From Atherix ibis (taxonomy: Eukaryota; Arthropoda; Insecta; Diptera; Athericidae): a stretch of 64,000 nucleotides of DNA. Within the stretch, counting starts at the first letter, position 1. The number at the start of each line of letters is the position of its first letter. The position numbers were made by a program, and so were the translations under genes. The notes beneath the pieces are model-generated. The model was not told the origin of the DNA and made no database searches. It saw only the letters and a program-made list of their open reading frames with translations. Shown here one piece after another: positions 1 to 12,049 of this stretch. The DNA lies in the NCBI GenBank assembly GCA_958298945.1, contig OY282610.1, positions 63,671,088 through 63,735,087 of the forward strand. The letters run 5' to 3'.

Positions 1-3000
1 AAATTTTCAGTAGAAATTTTCAGTCGAATTTTTCAGTAGAAATTTTCAGTAGAAATTTTCAATAAAAATATTTAGTAGAATTTTCAGTAGAAATTTTCAG
101 CAAAAATATTTAGTAGAATTTTTCAGTAAAAATGTTTAGTAGAAATTTTTAGTAGAAATTTTCAGTAGAAATTGTTAGTAGAAATTTTCAGTAGAAATTT
201 TCAGTAAAAATATTTAGTAGAATTTTCAGTAAAAATGTTTAGTAGAAATTTTCAGTAGAAATTTTCAGTCGAATTTTTCAGTAGAAATTTTCAGCAAAAA
301 TATTTAGTAGAAATTTTCAGTAGAAATTTTTAGTAGAAATTTTCAGTAAAAATATTTAGTAGAAATATTCAGTAGGGAATTTCAGTAGAAATTTTTAGTA
401 GAATTTTCAGTAGAATTTTTCAGTGAAAATTTTTAGTAGGAATTTTCAATAGAATTTTCAGTAGAAAATTTCAGTAAAAATATTTAGTAGAATTTTCAGT
501 AAAAATGTTTAGTAGAAATTTTCAGTAGAAATTTTCAGTCGAATTTTTCAGTAGAAATTTTCAGTAAAAATATTTAGTAGAAATATTCAGTAGGGAATTT
601 CAGTAGAAATTTTTAGTAGAATTTTCAGTAGAAATTTTCAGCAAAAATATTTAGTAGAATTTTTAGTAGAATTTTTCAGTAAAAATGTTTAGTAGAAATT
701 TTCAGTAGAAATTTTTAGTAGAAATTTTCAGTAAAAATGTTAAGTAGAAATTTTCAGTAGAAATTTTTAGTAGAAATTTTCAGTAGAAATTTGCAGTAAA
801 AATATTTAGTAGAATTTTTAGTAGAATTGTTCAATAAAAATGTTTAGTAGAAATGTTTAGTAGAAATTTTCAGTAGAAATTTTTAGTAGAAATTTTCAGT
901 AAAAATATTTAGTAGAAATATTCAGTAGGGAATTTCAGTAGAAATTTTTAGTAGAATTTTCAGTAGAATTTTTCAGTGAAAATTTTTAGTAGGAATTTTC
1001 AATAGAATTTTCAGTAGAAAATTTCAGTAAAAATATTTAGTAGAATTTTCAGTAAAAATGTTTAGTAGAAATTTTCAGTAGAAATTTTCAGCAGAAATTT
1101 TCAGTAGAAATTTTCAGTAGAAATTTTCAGCAGAAATTTTCAGTAGAAATTTTCAGTAGAAATTTTCAGTAGAAATTTTCAGTAGAAATTTTCAGTCGAA
1201 TTTTTCAGTAGAAATTTTCAGTAGAAATTTTCAATAAAAATATTTAGTAGAATTTTCAGTAGAAATTTTCAGCAAAAATATTTAGTAGAATTTTTCAGTA
1301 AAAATGTTTAGTAGAAATTTTTAGTAGAAATTTTCAGTAGAAATTGTTAGTAGAAATGTTCAGTAGAAATTTTCAGTAAAAATATTTAGTAGAATTTTCA
1401 GTAGAATTTTTCAGTAAAAATATTTAGTAGAATTTTCAGTAGAATTTTTCAGTAGAAATTTTTCAGTAGAAATTTTCAGCAAAAATATTTAGTAGAATTT
1501 TTAGTAGAAATTTTCAGTAGAAATTTTTAGTAGAAATTTTCAGTAAAAATATTTAGTAGAAATATTCAGTAGGGAATTTCAGTAGAAATTTTTAGTAGAA
1601 TTTTCAGTAGAAATTTTCAGCAAAAATATTTAGTAGAATTTTCAGTAGAATTTTTCAGTAAAAATATTTAGTAGAATTTTCAGTAGAATTTTTCAGTAGA
1701 AATTTTTAGTAGAAATTTTCAGTAAAAATATTTAGTAGAAATTTTCAGTAGGGAATTTCAGTAGAAATTTTTAGTAGAATTTTCAGTAGAAATTTTTAGT
1801 AGAAATTTTTAGTAGAAATTTTTAGTAGAAATTTTCAGTAAAAATATTTAGTAGAATTTTCAGTAGAAATTTTCAGTAAAAATATATAGTAGAATTTTTA
1901 GTAGAATTGTTCAATAAAAATGTTAAGTAGAAATGTTTAGTAGAAATTTTCAGTAGAAATTTTTAGTAGAAATTTTCAGTAAAAATATTTAGTAGAAATA
2001 TTCAGTAGGGAATTTCAGTAGACATTTTTAGTAGAATTTTCAGTAGAATTTTTCAGTGAAAATTTTTAGTAGGAATTTTCAATAGAATTTTCAGTAGAAA
2101 ATTTCAGTAAAAATATTTAGTAGAATTTTCAGTAAAAATGTTTAGTAGAAATTTTTAGTAGAAATTTTCAGCAGAAATTTTCAGTAGAAATTTTCAGTAG
2201 AAATTTTCAGCAGAAATTTTCAGTAGAAATTTTCAGTAGAAATTTATAGTAGAAATTTTCAGTAGAAATTTTCAGTCGAATTTTTCAGTAGAAATTTTCA
2301 GTAGAAATTGTCAATAAAAATATTTAGTAGAATTTTCAGTAGAAATTTTCAGCAAAAATATTTAGTAGAATTTTTCAGTAAAAATGTTTAGTAGAAATTT
2401 TTAGTAGAAATTTTCAGTAGAAATTGTTAGTAGAAATTTTCAGTAGAAATTTTCAGTAAAAATATTTAGTAGAATTTTCAGTAGAATTTTTCAGTAAAAA
2501 TATTTAGTAGAATTTTCAGTAGAATTTTTCAGTAGAAATTTTTCAGTAGAAATTTTCAGCAAAAATATTTAGTAGAATTTTTAGTAGAAATTTTCAGTAG
2601 AAATTTTTAGTAGAAATTTTCAGTAAAAATATTTAGTAGAATTTTTAGTAGAATTTTTCAGTAAAAATGTTTAGTAGAAATTTTCAGTAGAAATTTTCAG
2701 CAGAAATTTTTTCAGTAGAAATTTTCAGTAGAAATTTTCAGCAGAAATTTTCAGTAGAAATTTTCAGTAGAAATTTTCAGTAGAAATTTTCAGTCGAATT
2801 TTTCAGTAGAAATTTTCAGTAGAAATTTTCAATAAAAATATTTAGTAGAATTTTCAGTAGAAATTTTCAGCAAAAATATTTAGTAGAATTTTTCAGTAAA
2901 AATGTTTAGTAGAAATTTTTAGTAGAAATTTTCAGTAGAAATTGTTAGTAGAAATTTTCAGTAGAAATTTTCAGTAAAAATATTTAGTAGAATTTTCAGT

Positions 3001-3408
3001 AAAAATGTTTAGTAGAAATTTTCAGTCGAATTTTTCAGTAGAAATTTTCAGCAAAAATATTTAGTAGAAATTTTCAGTAGAAATTTTTAGTAGAAATTTT
3101 CAGTAAAAATATTTAGTAGAAATATTCAGTAGGGAATTTCAGTAGAAATTTTTAGTAGAATTTTCAGTAGAAATTTTCAGCAAAAATATTTAGTAGAAAT
3201 TTTCAGTAGAAATTTTTAGTAGAAATTTTCAGTAAAAATGTTAAGTAGAAATTTTCAGTAGAAATTTTTAGTAGAAATTTTCAGTAGAAATTTTCAGTAA
3301 AAATATTTAGTAGAATTTTCAGTAGAATTTTTCAGTAAAAATCTGTAGTAGGAGTTTTCAGTAGAACTTTAGTATAATTTTCAGTAGAAATTTTCAGTAG
3401 AAATTTTC
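1..3408. repeat. 13-bp AT-rich minisatellite array with higher-order structure
   Basis: The whole stretch is a tandem array of a unit close to TTTTCAGTAGAAA, with variants of 12-14 bp such as AAAAATATTTAGTAG and TTTTTAGTAGAAA. It holds roughly 260 units. Larger blocks repeat inside it: 781-1560 recurs at 1861-2640 (offset 1,080 bp) almost base for base, and 61-410 recurs at 2831-3167 with one 13-bp unit missing. The array starts before the window and ends sharply at about 3408, where unique sequence begins. It has no coding potential. The higher-order blocks imply growth by unequal exchange or segmental duplication of many units at once. Confidence 0.97.
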
Positions 3409-3409
3409 A

Positions 3410-4200
3410 CCACCATATGCTCCAAATTATTTATATCTAAGGCAAAATATTATTTTTTATATTGTATTTAAAAAAATACCAATTCCAATCTTGTTAAAAC
3501 GAAAAAAAACACCCGATTCTCATTTTTCCAATGGAATTCATTTTTATAAAAGCTTCGATGTCAATTTCAGGGCATTATTGCTGGCATAAAAATCTAAATA
3601 TTTTCGAGACTTTATAATAAAACAACATAAAATTATTAAAATGTTCAATGCGTTTTTATTTATCATGAATAGAAGAGAGACCGTATTAGAGAAATTATTC
3701 TGTATCGTCTCTATACCAAATTAAAAAATAAAATTTTAATGTCTAATAAACAAATAGAAGAAACTAAAATTATTAAAAATTAAAAAAAAGCTTAAAGCAG
3801 AAAAAAATCATGTTAAATTAAAAACGTAAACCAAAAACATGTCTTTTTTTAAGTATTGTAGTTTTCAAGAATTTAAGAAATTTGCAAAAAACTGCCATTA
3901 AATGCCACCAAAACTGAGAAAAGTTTTTAATTATTTAAAATTTATGCTCAATATTTTTTTTAAAAAATATGTGGAGCATAAATCAAAAAAAAATTACAAG
4001 TTTCTAAAGTTTTCACAAAAAAACAATAGGAAAAGTAGAAAAAAATTCTTAAACTATCACCAAAAAGAAATTCAGCTAAAATTTGAGAAATTTAACGGAA
4101 TTACTCAATTTAAGACAAATAAAAACAATAAAAATTGACTAATGTCAACTTTAAAAGTTACAAGAATTTAATGAAAATAAAAAATAAGTTTACGATGCGA
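3410..4200. other. AT-rich unique sequence, no gene seen
   Basis: A-rich DNA with homopolymer runs. A 78-codon lysine/asparagine-rich open frame at 3902-4138 is what A-rich sequence gives by chance. I see no element or RNA gene. Confidence 0.6.
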
Positions 4201-5130
4201 TATTGAGGCAATCCGTATTAGTTGATGACAGTTTACTACAATATATTATCTCATGTCTTGCTTTGGCATTACGTCTGGTACAGCATGACGGCTTTAGGGG
4301 TCGATAAACCATTGGATCCAGTTTGGCAGTGTCGGACACATATTGATTGGTACTAGACGTACATTCATACTTAAAACTATATCAAAACTAGCCCAAATTA
4401 TTTTTCTCTCCAATAATTTAACGAACAAAATGGCAGTTTCTTAGTAACTCATTGAGGTACTACCTATCTATAAGCCATTTAACTCAAATGTTAGGCCCTA
4501 AAGCTGCTCTCACTCATAGTCTCCCATTTTGGAAATCATTCTCAAACCATCTACATATCCTGTGGCGGTCATTTAACAATCTCTCATATACTATGAACAG
4601 GATTATTTTCCATGCGGTCGCCAAAAGACCTAATGGTCTTTACTCTCATTTTCAATGGCTCTGCAACATGTCTAAGGGGCCTCAAAAATAAAATCAACAC
4701 ACATTTTTCCATTAACACTTCCTATTTAAATTGGAAGCCGTGAGTGAGATCAGCGCGGAATATATCGACCGAACTGAGCAGCTTCAGCTAAGAGGAAATG
4801 GAGCCACTCCTATACAGGAAAGTTTTCTTTCAAGACCGGATGCTGCCGTAAGCAATGATGCAGCAGGTATTTTTGTTATCCGGCGCGTGGGCGACGTATC
4901 ATATCAAACGTTGGGCCCTCGAAGTTACTAAAGATATAGTACAATGCCCTTTACGGGCAAACTCCATATAAGCCTCTGCAAAAAAATAGCCACTATGGGT
5001 GTAAAGATCGACACCTTCCTGGCCCACATTCGCTATTTTTAGTTTAATATTAAACATATTTAACAGTGATGGCGAATCTATATCTCCAGAGTCACCCAAT
5101 GATGAATTTTTACCTAAACTAAATAAAATC
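4200..5130. other. Less AT-rich block, unrecognised
   Basis: The base composition is richer in G and C than the flanks, and there are short open frames (4452-4691, and 4731-4931 on the plus strand). Neither resembles a family I know. The composition and the setting among mobile-element debris suggest an old transposon fragment, but no motif supports this. Confidence 0.3.
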
Positions 5131-5279
5131 AAAAACTAAAATTTCTTAAAAATTAAAAGCCATAATGGAAGCCCAGATAAATAGCCATAATATTCCAGAA
5201 ATTTTTTGAACAATACTTCACAGTAAATATAATACAGCGGTCTAAAAATTATAAAATTTTTAATTTAAATTTTAAGTAC

Positions 5280-5645
5280 CATAAGACACACATTTTCCAT
5301 GACAATTCCGTCATTCTTTATTGAAATATAGTGTAGAGATTTTACCATTTATAATTGGAAAATAATATCGAGCGAATGTTCACCACGGCTACCATGCACA
5401 GACATCGATACTTTCGATCATATTTTTGTATAATTGTGGCGCTATTTCACAGATGACGGGGTTAGTATTGATTTTGACCTTATTTTTTGCATAGCCTCAT
5501 AAGAAGAAATCCAACGGCGTTAAATCACATGATATGCGTAACCAATTGACATCACCTCTTCGCTAAATTTGATTTTAAATAAATCGATTGTTTCTTGGGC
5601 GGTATCCTGTTCATCGACCTCCATGCCATCAGAAAATAGAACATA
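5280..5645 (-). pseudogene. Tc1/mariner-superfamily transposase C-terminal fragment
   Basis: Read on the minus strand, this gives a run like DTAQETIDLFKIKF, then after a frameshift NWLRISCDLTPLDFFL, a TGA where the family has Trp, and GYAKNKVKINTNP. The block PRSCDLTPLDFFLWGY is typical of a DDE transposase family abundant in insects, and the last catalytic Asp (LTPLD) is visible. At least three stops and one frameshift make it dead. The N-terminal half is not found. The 3' end (about 5285-5405) matches 47945-48095 on the opposite strand, so that sequence is probably the end of the element. I am fairly sure of the superfamily, less of the family. Confidence 0.7.
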
Positions 5646-5879
5646 AAAAATTGGTTATCAACCTTAACTCTATTTTCTCACTATATGTGTCAGTGTGCCA
5701 ATAGCCAGTAGAGCACATCGGACATCTCTCGTGGAATCCTTGCTGATAGAAACTGGTTGAAAACCTATCAAAAGCTCGCCTAAATTTAACTTACAAAAAC
5801 CTATGCCTTCCAAATTATTACCCCTTCCTAACTTTTATCAAAAACATTATCATCTTCCCCAGTTCAAAAAGTAATTCAT

Positions 5880-6830
5880 CTTTGCTATCCTTATTAATAA
5901 TCCACCTTAAAAGCAATTCATACATCCTCCGGCTCGTTTTCCAAACTTCCCTTCCACACCCAGATTGGAAACCGTGGTTTCAAGCAAAGTTGAAAGTGAC
6001 TGCTTCTCTTGGCAGGTTTAAGAAGGCTAGTACTGATCCGTCCACACAGAGGAAACTTTTCCTTGAACAGTTGGACGGACTAAAAAAAGCCGCCGCTGAC
6101 ATAGATACTACATATTTTTCGGTCGGCGAACTTTTTGGCTGTAGCAACCGCGCACTATATTGTGGAATCTTCCCTTATACGGCAGTTCCATATTACAGGG
6201 AGCTGTGGGTCATCAAAACAGCAATTGAAATTGCGACGAATATTCCCAGCCAACGGAGCGCTATTATTTTTAGCGACCGCCTTGCCGCCCTTAAAGCCAT
6301 TTATGGCCCATCGAATGAGCTAGTACTTAGCGCAATAGGAGTGTCGAGTTGCAATGGGTACCGGGGCATGTGGGAATTGTGGGCAACTAACACCATTAGC
6401 CATGCGCAGATACGATGACTAGACCAATAGCAACACATTTTTGTCAACTCATTGGGTAACCACCAATAACATCTATACCGAAATTCTGGGCTCGCAGGCT
6501 CCTCAGAATCCAGATTTACCATACTCCTCTTACTCATAAATTCTTTTTTTGCAACACCAATCGTCCCTAATGCGAATCCTGTGGCACCCATTTCACTATC
6601 GTTCATATTCTACATGAATCCCACATAACCAAGAATTAATTTGCGAGCAGAAAGTGTAGAAGTTTAAACAGGGTACTAGGAAATGGAGTTGTTGGGTCCT
6701 GGAGCTCCATAATGGGACCCAAGAACTCTATTCCCTAGTCCCCTATAAGAGCTCCTGGATCCAACAACTCCATTCCCTTAAAATTTTACAACAAACTAAG
6801 CATGCTCCACAAAATATTACAAAATTCTCA
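5880..6830 (+). pseudogene. RNase H-bearing LINE fragment (I/R1-like tail)
   Basis: A 178-codon open frame (5882-6418) contains ELWVIKTAIEIATNIPSQ followed by IFSDRLAALKAI. This is the helix and 'SDS.AAL' segment of the RNase H domain carried by some non-LTR retrotransposons (the middle Asp becomes the D of SDR). Upstream, 5940-6065 is homologous to 38585-38710. Downstream, 6440-6600 and 6780-6830 match the LINE tails at 12121-12360, 39840-40110 and 55940-56110. The open frame is therefore a surviving piece of a LINE polyprotein between the reverse transcriptase and the 3' end. The reverse transcriptase is missing. A three-part foldback (6675-6777) interrupts the tail. Apparently nonfunctional. 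Confidence 0.72.
6675..6777. repeat. Three alternating-orientation copies of a 25-30 bp segment
   Basis: Segment L (6675-6705), M (6714-6738) and R (6750-6777) are variants of one sequence; M is inverted relative to L, and R is inverted relative to L. R aligns with the ordinary LINE tail at 40035-40060 (AGCTCCTGCATCC). L and M are therefore extra copies added later, in alternating orientation. Confidence 0.8.
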
Positions 6831-6880
6831 ATATTCTATACGAATAACCACAGACCAGTCTCTCTCAGATAGCTTCCCAC

Positions 6881-6955
6881 ACGTACTATGAAGTCACCAA
6901 ATGCCATCATGGCCGTGGCGCTATGAAGTGGCCCCCGTACTATGAAGTCACCAAA
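6881..6955. repeat. Short direct repeat, 20 bp, 55 bp apart
   Basis: CGTACTATGAAGTCACCAAA occurs at 6882-6901 and again at 6936-6955. This is a small local duplication. Confidence 0.85.
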
Positions 6956-6959
6956 CAAC

Positions 6960-7545
6960 AACAAAAATTGGTTATCATGTCTCTGTAGGGCACTCCATTG
7001 ACAGTAACTGTAGCACTAGCCAGATTTTTGGAAAAATAAGAACCAACTTTTTGATTTTTAGATGGCCAAATGCGAAAATTTATGCTTATTAACATAGCCA
7101 TCTGAGTGAAGACGAGCCAATTTCAACTCAATTGGAAAAAAATATTGTAATTGTTAGTTCCAAAGTGGATTTCTCCAATGGATTTGTTCTGAAAATAACG
7201 AATACTCTAATTACCGTGCTTCCTTCCACTCGTAAGATTAATATTATTTCAGTTAACATCTAATATTTGGTCTATAAAAACTAAAATTCATAAATACAGT
7301 AGAAATTGGAAATGGAAAATAGAAAAAATTTACAATATATTTTCCAATTATTATAAATTTTTCCGTATGATTGAGAATCTAGTAAAACTATACTTATAAG
7401 ATCGATAATCTTCTAAAAAACCTACTTTCATTAAATGTCTTATCAAATATTAGCCGACCAACCATCTACCCCCCCCACCCCCCAAAAAAAAACTACCTGC
7501 TAATACAAGTATGATATATTAAGTGAAGGAACTACTTATTAAAAT
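6960..7545. other. AT-rich sequence, nothing recognised
   Basis: There is a C-rich run followed by an A-run at about 7470-7492. I see no coding or element signal. Confidence 0.5.
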
Positions 7546-8186
7546 CTAATAATTTATAAATTTCGAGAATCCTAAATGCAAAAAATCGTGGATTGATCCC
7601 GGCCAACCATCAACATCTTCCCCAAGGCCAAATCGCTTCGGACGGAAGACGATGCTGTGCGTTTGGAGGGATCAGCAGGGTATCGTCCACTATGAGATGT
7701 CGAAACCTAGTGAACTGTCAATGCCCACCGCTACCACCAACAACTGATTAAATTGCACCATGCTCTGCGTGAAAAAAAGGACGGATTATCAACAAAATGA
7801 CACGACAAGCTGATTTTCCTCCATGACAACGCACCACCTCACGCGTCAAAAATGGTCCAAAACTACTTGGACACAGTCAACTGGGAGATGCTACCCCACC
7901 CCGCTTATTCACCAGACCTGGGCCCTTCCGACTACCACCTGCTTTCGTCGAAGGGCCACGCGCTCGCTGAGCAACACTTCGATTCTCACGAAGACGTCCG
8001 AAAATGGCTTGATTTGCCTAGAAAGAGAAGGAATTTTTTTGGTGTGGTATCCTCAAATTGCCCAAGAGATGGGAGGAAGGTGTAGCTATCGAGGGCAAGT
8101 ACTTTGAATAAAGTTGTTTTTGATTTCTATGAAAAAACATGTGTTTTTTTGACTAAAAAACAGCGCATTTAAGCTTATACACCTGG
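7545..8186 (+). mobile_element. Mos1-like mariner, 3' half
   Basis: The transposase reads NPKCKKSWIDPGQPSTSS, then TMLCVWRDQQGIVHYE, then after a frameshift at about 7735 IFLHDNAPPHASK, and AYSPDLGPSDYHL. These are the second and third catalytic Asp blocks of a DD34D mariner. The wording is closest to the mauritiana subfamily (Mos1). The element ends with a terminal repeat that reads CCAGGTGTATAAGCTTAAAT on the minus strand, followed by TA. The N-terminal half and first catalytic Asp are absent: recognisable homology starts at about 7545-7566. The matching 5' half lies at 11470-12043. Stops and a frameshift make it inactive. Confidence 0.88.
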
Positions 8187-8189
8187 TAA

Positions 8190-9350
8190 AATCTGAATAA
8201 ACACAATCGTCAAAGTTTACAAAAAAAAAATTAGTATAATTTGGAGTCATAACTGATGCAACGATCAACATTTAATACCATACCCGATATGTCCCTGATG
8301 TTGCTCACCTTCAGCCCATATAATCGGAAACCAATCCAAAGTTTTGGACAACTAAACTACTTCTCCAGGATTAGAAACTGTTAAATTGCTTTCAATTTCC
8401 CATTTGCCAAAAATTTCCGAGTCCCCATTATTATAATTTTATGCATATCCTCAGAGACTGCCGGATTACTTTTGATTTTCTCTGTCATACTTAACCAAAC
8501 CGTACCGCGTTATATCCAAGCTTCCATTAAAAACTCCCAAGCCACCAAAGTCTTATTAACAAAATATAAACTTGTGATGAGCTTATTTTACAAAATTGTA
8601 ATTAAATTTTGATAATATGCCTACATATAAGATATGAACGCATATAGGCATCTGACGACGATCTCTCAGGTGTTGATGCCGTGACCCCTGACTAGCTAAT
8701 GTTCATGGCGTTACCTACTCTACAAAATGAATGAAAATTTCACGATAATAATTATGTCCAAAATTTAACAAATCCTAAATTTTTTTTCTAATTCCTAAAA
8801 GATGACACTCAAAACTTTTGTTATTTTTTATTTTAAAAAAAAAAACCCAAAACCAAAATAACAAAAATGAAATAATAGGGGGAAAAAAAGGAATTTTTTA
8901 TTGAAAATATTTCATTCATTCCAAATTCATACCCTTCACCAACAATCCACCCACCCTCCTATTCACATAACGCCAGTAGCTGTCACAATTTATATACCCT
9001 TCCCTGTCCGTTGCTTTTATGGATAGGGAAAAAAGTATACAAATTTGAAAAAAAAACAAAAGTAAATGCAAAAACATCGAAAAAGATTCATAAGCAATTC
9101 TTAAAATAGGTTTTCTATTTTCTTTTTTTTTTTAAATACGAGTAATTCATATTTTAAGCGTGTCATGTGCATATGCATAATTGAATAAATTTTTAGTTAG
9201 AAAAAAGGAAAAGAAAATATTAAAAAGAGTGAAAAAAATAGCAAACAATGTGAACAAAACAACCTATAATAAAAGGAACAGAACAAGAAAGAAAAAAAAG
9301 AACCAAAAACTTAAAAAAATAAAAGGGATTTTTTAAAACCGGAAGAACGG
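8190..9350. other. AT-rich sequence, no gene
   Basis: Poly-A and poly-T tracts dominate from 8780 on. A less AT-rich patch at about 8640-8720 is not recognised. I see nothing else. Confidence 0.5.
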
Positions 9351-11460
9351 AAGAAAATGGGGGCAAAAGCGTTCATTCACACTGTATGTCATTGGCATTG
9401 CCGTAATAGGCACACAACGGACCGAGTCAGGCGGCCGCAACCAAAAAACACATACACACCTATAGTGCACGTACATAAAATCTACACAATATGTTTGCTA
9501 ACTGTCCCGCTCTTTTTAAAGAATATCTCTTTGTTTGTTCTGTTCTGTTCCAGTTTCTCTGGCGCTTCTCAGAGTAATTACTCTCCGGAAATGTGCGTAC
9601 GTGCTGAGAGAGAGAGAAGATGTTGCTCCGTTGCTGCAGCCGCTATTATACTTTACAATTTGACAGATGCAATTCTGCTTCTGTTCTTACTCTCATCGTA
9701 CTCACTTGAATTGTTTTGCAGAGCACAATACGCTAGAATAGCCGCAAAAAGTTTGTTTATTATTTTTTTCTCCCCTGTTTCACTTTTATATCAGATGAAC
9801 AGACCACCACTTGGTTAATGACCAAGAGAGGAGGAGGTGTGTCAGTTAATAACATCATCAATAGTAAGAAGAGTTCAGTGGCAGCGGCGCATTTCTGCAT
9901 CAACAATAGAAATCGCTAACATACTTGGGATGGGATGGGATGGGATGCCCGTTACAATTACTAGCAATTGCCCCTCCCCACCCCACTCAAAACAGTACGA
10001 ATATTGTTTAATTCCATTTAAATCAAAATAAATTATCAATAAAAGAGATACAAAAAAAAATGAACATAAAATACAAAAACAAAAGCAAAATAAGAAAAGA
10101 AAAAAAAAACCCTTACTTTGTTGAGAGCGAACTTTCTTATGGTTTGATTAACTTTTTCGTTGAGAACACAGTGCACATACACGTATATATATGCCCACAT
10201 ACCATACAATACATCAAATACGAGAGCCGCGCACAACTCATCGGCATTTATTGGTGCTATTCGCTTTATGCCACCGTTTCTAGGGTACGTTGGGCCACTG
10301 AACGTGATGTTAATGGCCTTTCAAACTGAACACAATCGTAAGAGTATCCATGAACAAAATATGACGTCTCATGTATATATAAGAGAGCACATGGAAAAAA
10401 CTACTATTCGGTCATTCCAACCCTGTACGACGGACATGCTTTCTCACAAGCATTTGTGCATAAATATAAGAAAAATGTTGTTCGGTGCGATAATAACGAA
10501 ACAAATTCACATACAAACAATCGAATGGGGATGTTGGGCATGTATGGTGGGAACCGTGGGCTTAAGGGATGGATGGTGGGTGCACGACTATAGTCAGGTA
10601 GGAGTTGAAATTATGTATGGCGGAAGGAAAAAAATATGTTCACAACCTCCACTGGTATGAGCCCCATTATTTATTTGTCAGAACAAACAAACGGACAACT
10701 CTTAAAACGCTACTTTTCGTAATTATTACTGACACTGTCAGTGGGGTTAGGACTGATTCAATATTGTCTCAAAAACACTATGCTCCTCTCGACCTTTTCT
10801 ATGCCAACAATTTTGTTGCGCAATATAAAAATTTGTAAATTAATAAATGGACTTTCGAAGAAATTCCTTTTTGCGGTTTTTTTTAAACTTAATAAATCAT
10901 CAACATTAAAGTCTCCAAATCACTTAATTTGTTTTAGAGCTTTTCTCTATACTTGGCCTGCTGAATCAAAAGAATTCTGGAAGTTAAGGTCACGCAATGA
11001 GATGATGAAGCATATTTTTAGCTTTATGGATAGTTTTTTTTTTCTCGAAAAGGTAACTCAAGGACTTTTCGGATATGCTCCTCCTATGGGGATTCATTTG
11101 ATTATTTACCATGTTTTTTTTTTTGCTTATGCCAACCGGAAGTCTATTCAAGTCCCTGCAATCGCGAAATCTTTTTACAGGACACATTTACTCTGTACCA
11201 AGTGCACTTTTTCTTTCTATTCTTATTATTACCAACCGACATCTTGTTAAGCCCACTCTTCATTATCTTATATGATTTAGAAGCAAATAAATGCACTCAG
11301 TTTAGACTATAAAATGGTTTATGTAAAGTGGGTTAGCCATAGTGAAATAATTTCTATTTTCTTTGTCCATTTTCACCTAAGAACTACCAAACTACCATTA
11401 CTCAACAAATTTGCACTTGTTTTAAATTGAGGTAGGTCCTTTTGTTACAACTCTGAATAT
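9350..11460. other. Host-like noncoding DNA
   Basis: The composition is more balanced than the flanks, with a GATGG microsatellite (9926-9948), GAGA runs (about 9606-9620) and CA/TA-rich stretches. Three open frames above 150 codons overlap here (9357-9818, 10160-10660, 10741-11250). They lie in different frames and have no recognisable domain, and their hydrophobic, Phe-rich content follows the T-rich base composition. I treat the block as intron or intergenic DNA. Confidence 0.45.
9926..9948. repeat. GATGG microsatellite
   Basis: About four perfect copies of the five-base unit GATGG. Confidence 0.9.
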
Positions 11461-11469
11461 ACTATTTTA

Positions 11470-12043
11470 CCAGGTGTATAAGCTTAAATCCGCTGTTTGG
11501 TGGCGTGAGTGAGCGTATTAAGCTACCCTGGACACGCCATACTTTTTTTTTTATGAGTTTGACATTTGTCAATATTAATCAGTGTACATTGTCAGCAATT
11601 TCGTATAACATACATTTTTCCTTTGGTAATCATGTCTAGTTTTGTGCCAGAAAAAGAGCATATGCAGGAAGCTCTGCTTTTCTGCTTCAATTTGAAGAAA
11701 TCAGATGCCGAATCGCATCGAATGCTTATGGAGGCCTGTGGTGACAGTGCTTTATTGGAAACAACGTGCCGAGATTGGTTTCGTCGGTTCAAAGACAGCA
11801 ATTTGGACTTGTGGGACAAGAAGCGTGAACATCGACCTAGGAAGGTTGACGACCATCAATTGCAGGCAAAAAATGCTCGCGGAGCAATTGGGTGCTACTC
11901 GACCAGCCATTTCCATGCATCTGCGTGCCATGGGGAACATTGAAAAGATCGGAAAATGTGTGCCTCATGAATTCAACGATAGGCAGGTGGAGCGAGGCCA
12001 AAGCACATGCGAAATCTTCCTCGCCAGGCTTACTCTTATTAAC
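11470..12043 (+). mobile_element. Mos1-like mariner, 5' half
   Basis: A TA followed by the terminal repeat CCAGGTGTATAAGCTTAAAT opens the element. This is the same terminal repeat that closes the fragment ending at 8186. A start codon at 11631 begins MSSFVPEKEHMQEALLFCF, then TCRDWFRRFKDSNLDLWDKK, the paired helix-turn-helix DNA-binding region of mauritiana-type mariners. A frameshift near 11862 moves the reading to QKMLAEQLGATRPAISMHL and then to STCEIFLARL, where homology stops at about 12030. The catalytic domain is missing. LINE sequence follows at once from about 12050. Inactive. Confidence 0.88.
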
Positions 12044-12049
12044 TACAAA

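Noticed and set aside
9357..9818. 153-codon plus-strand open frame
   Set aside because: Cys/Leu/Phe-rich, no domain, overlaps other frames, and ends in ordinary noncoding sequence. Length is within what this composition gives by chance.
10160..10660. 166-codon plus-strand open frame
   Set aside because: No recognisable fold or motif. Overlapped by other frames in the same strand and no splice or promoter support.
10741..11250. 169-codon plus-strand open frame
   Set aside because: Phe/Lys-rich as expected from T- and A-rich DNA; a shadow frame lies on the opposite strand and no family is recognised.
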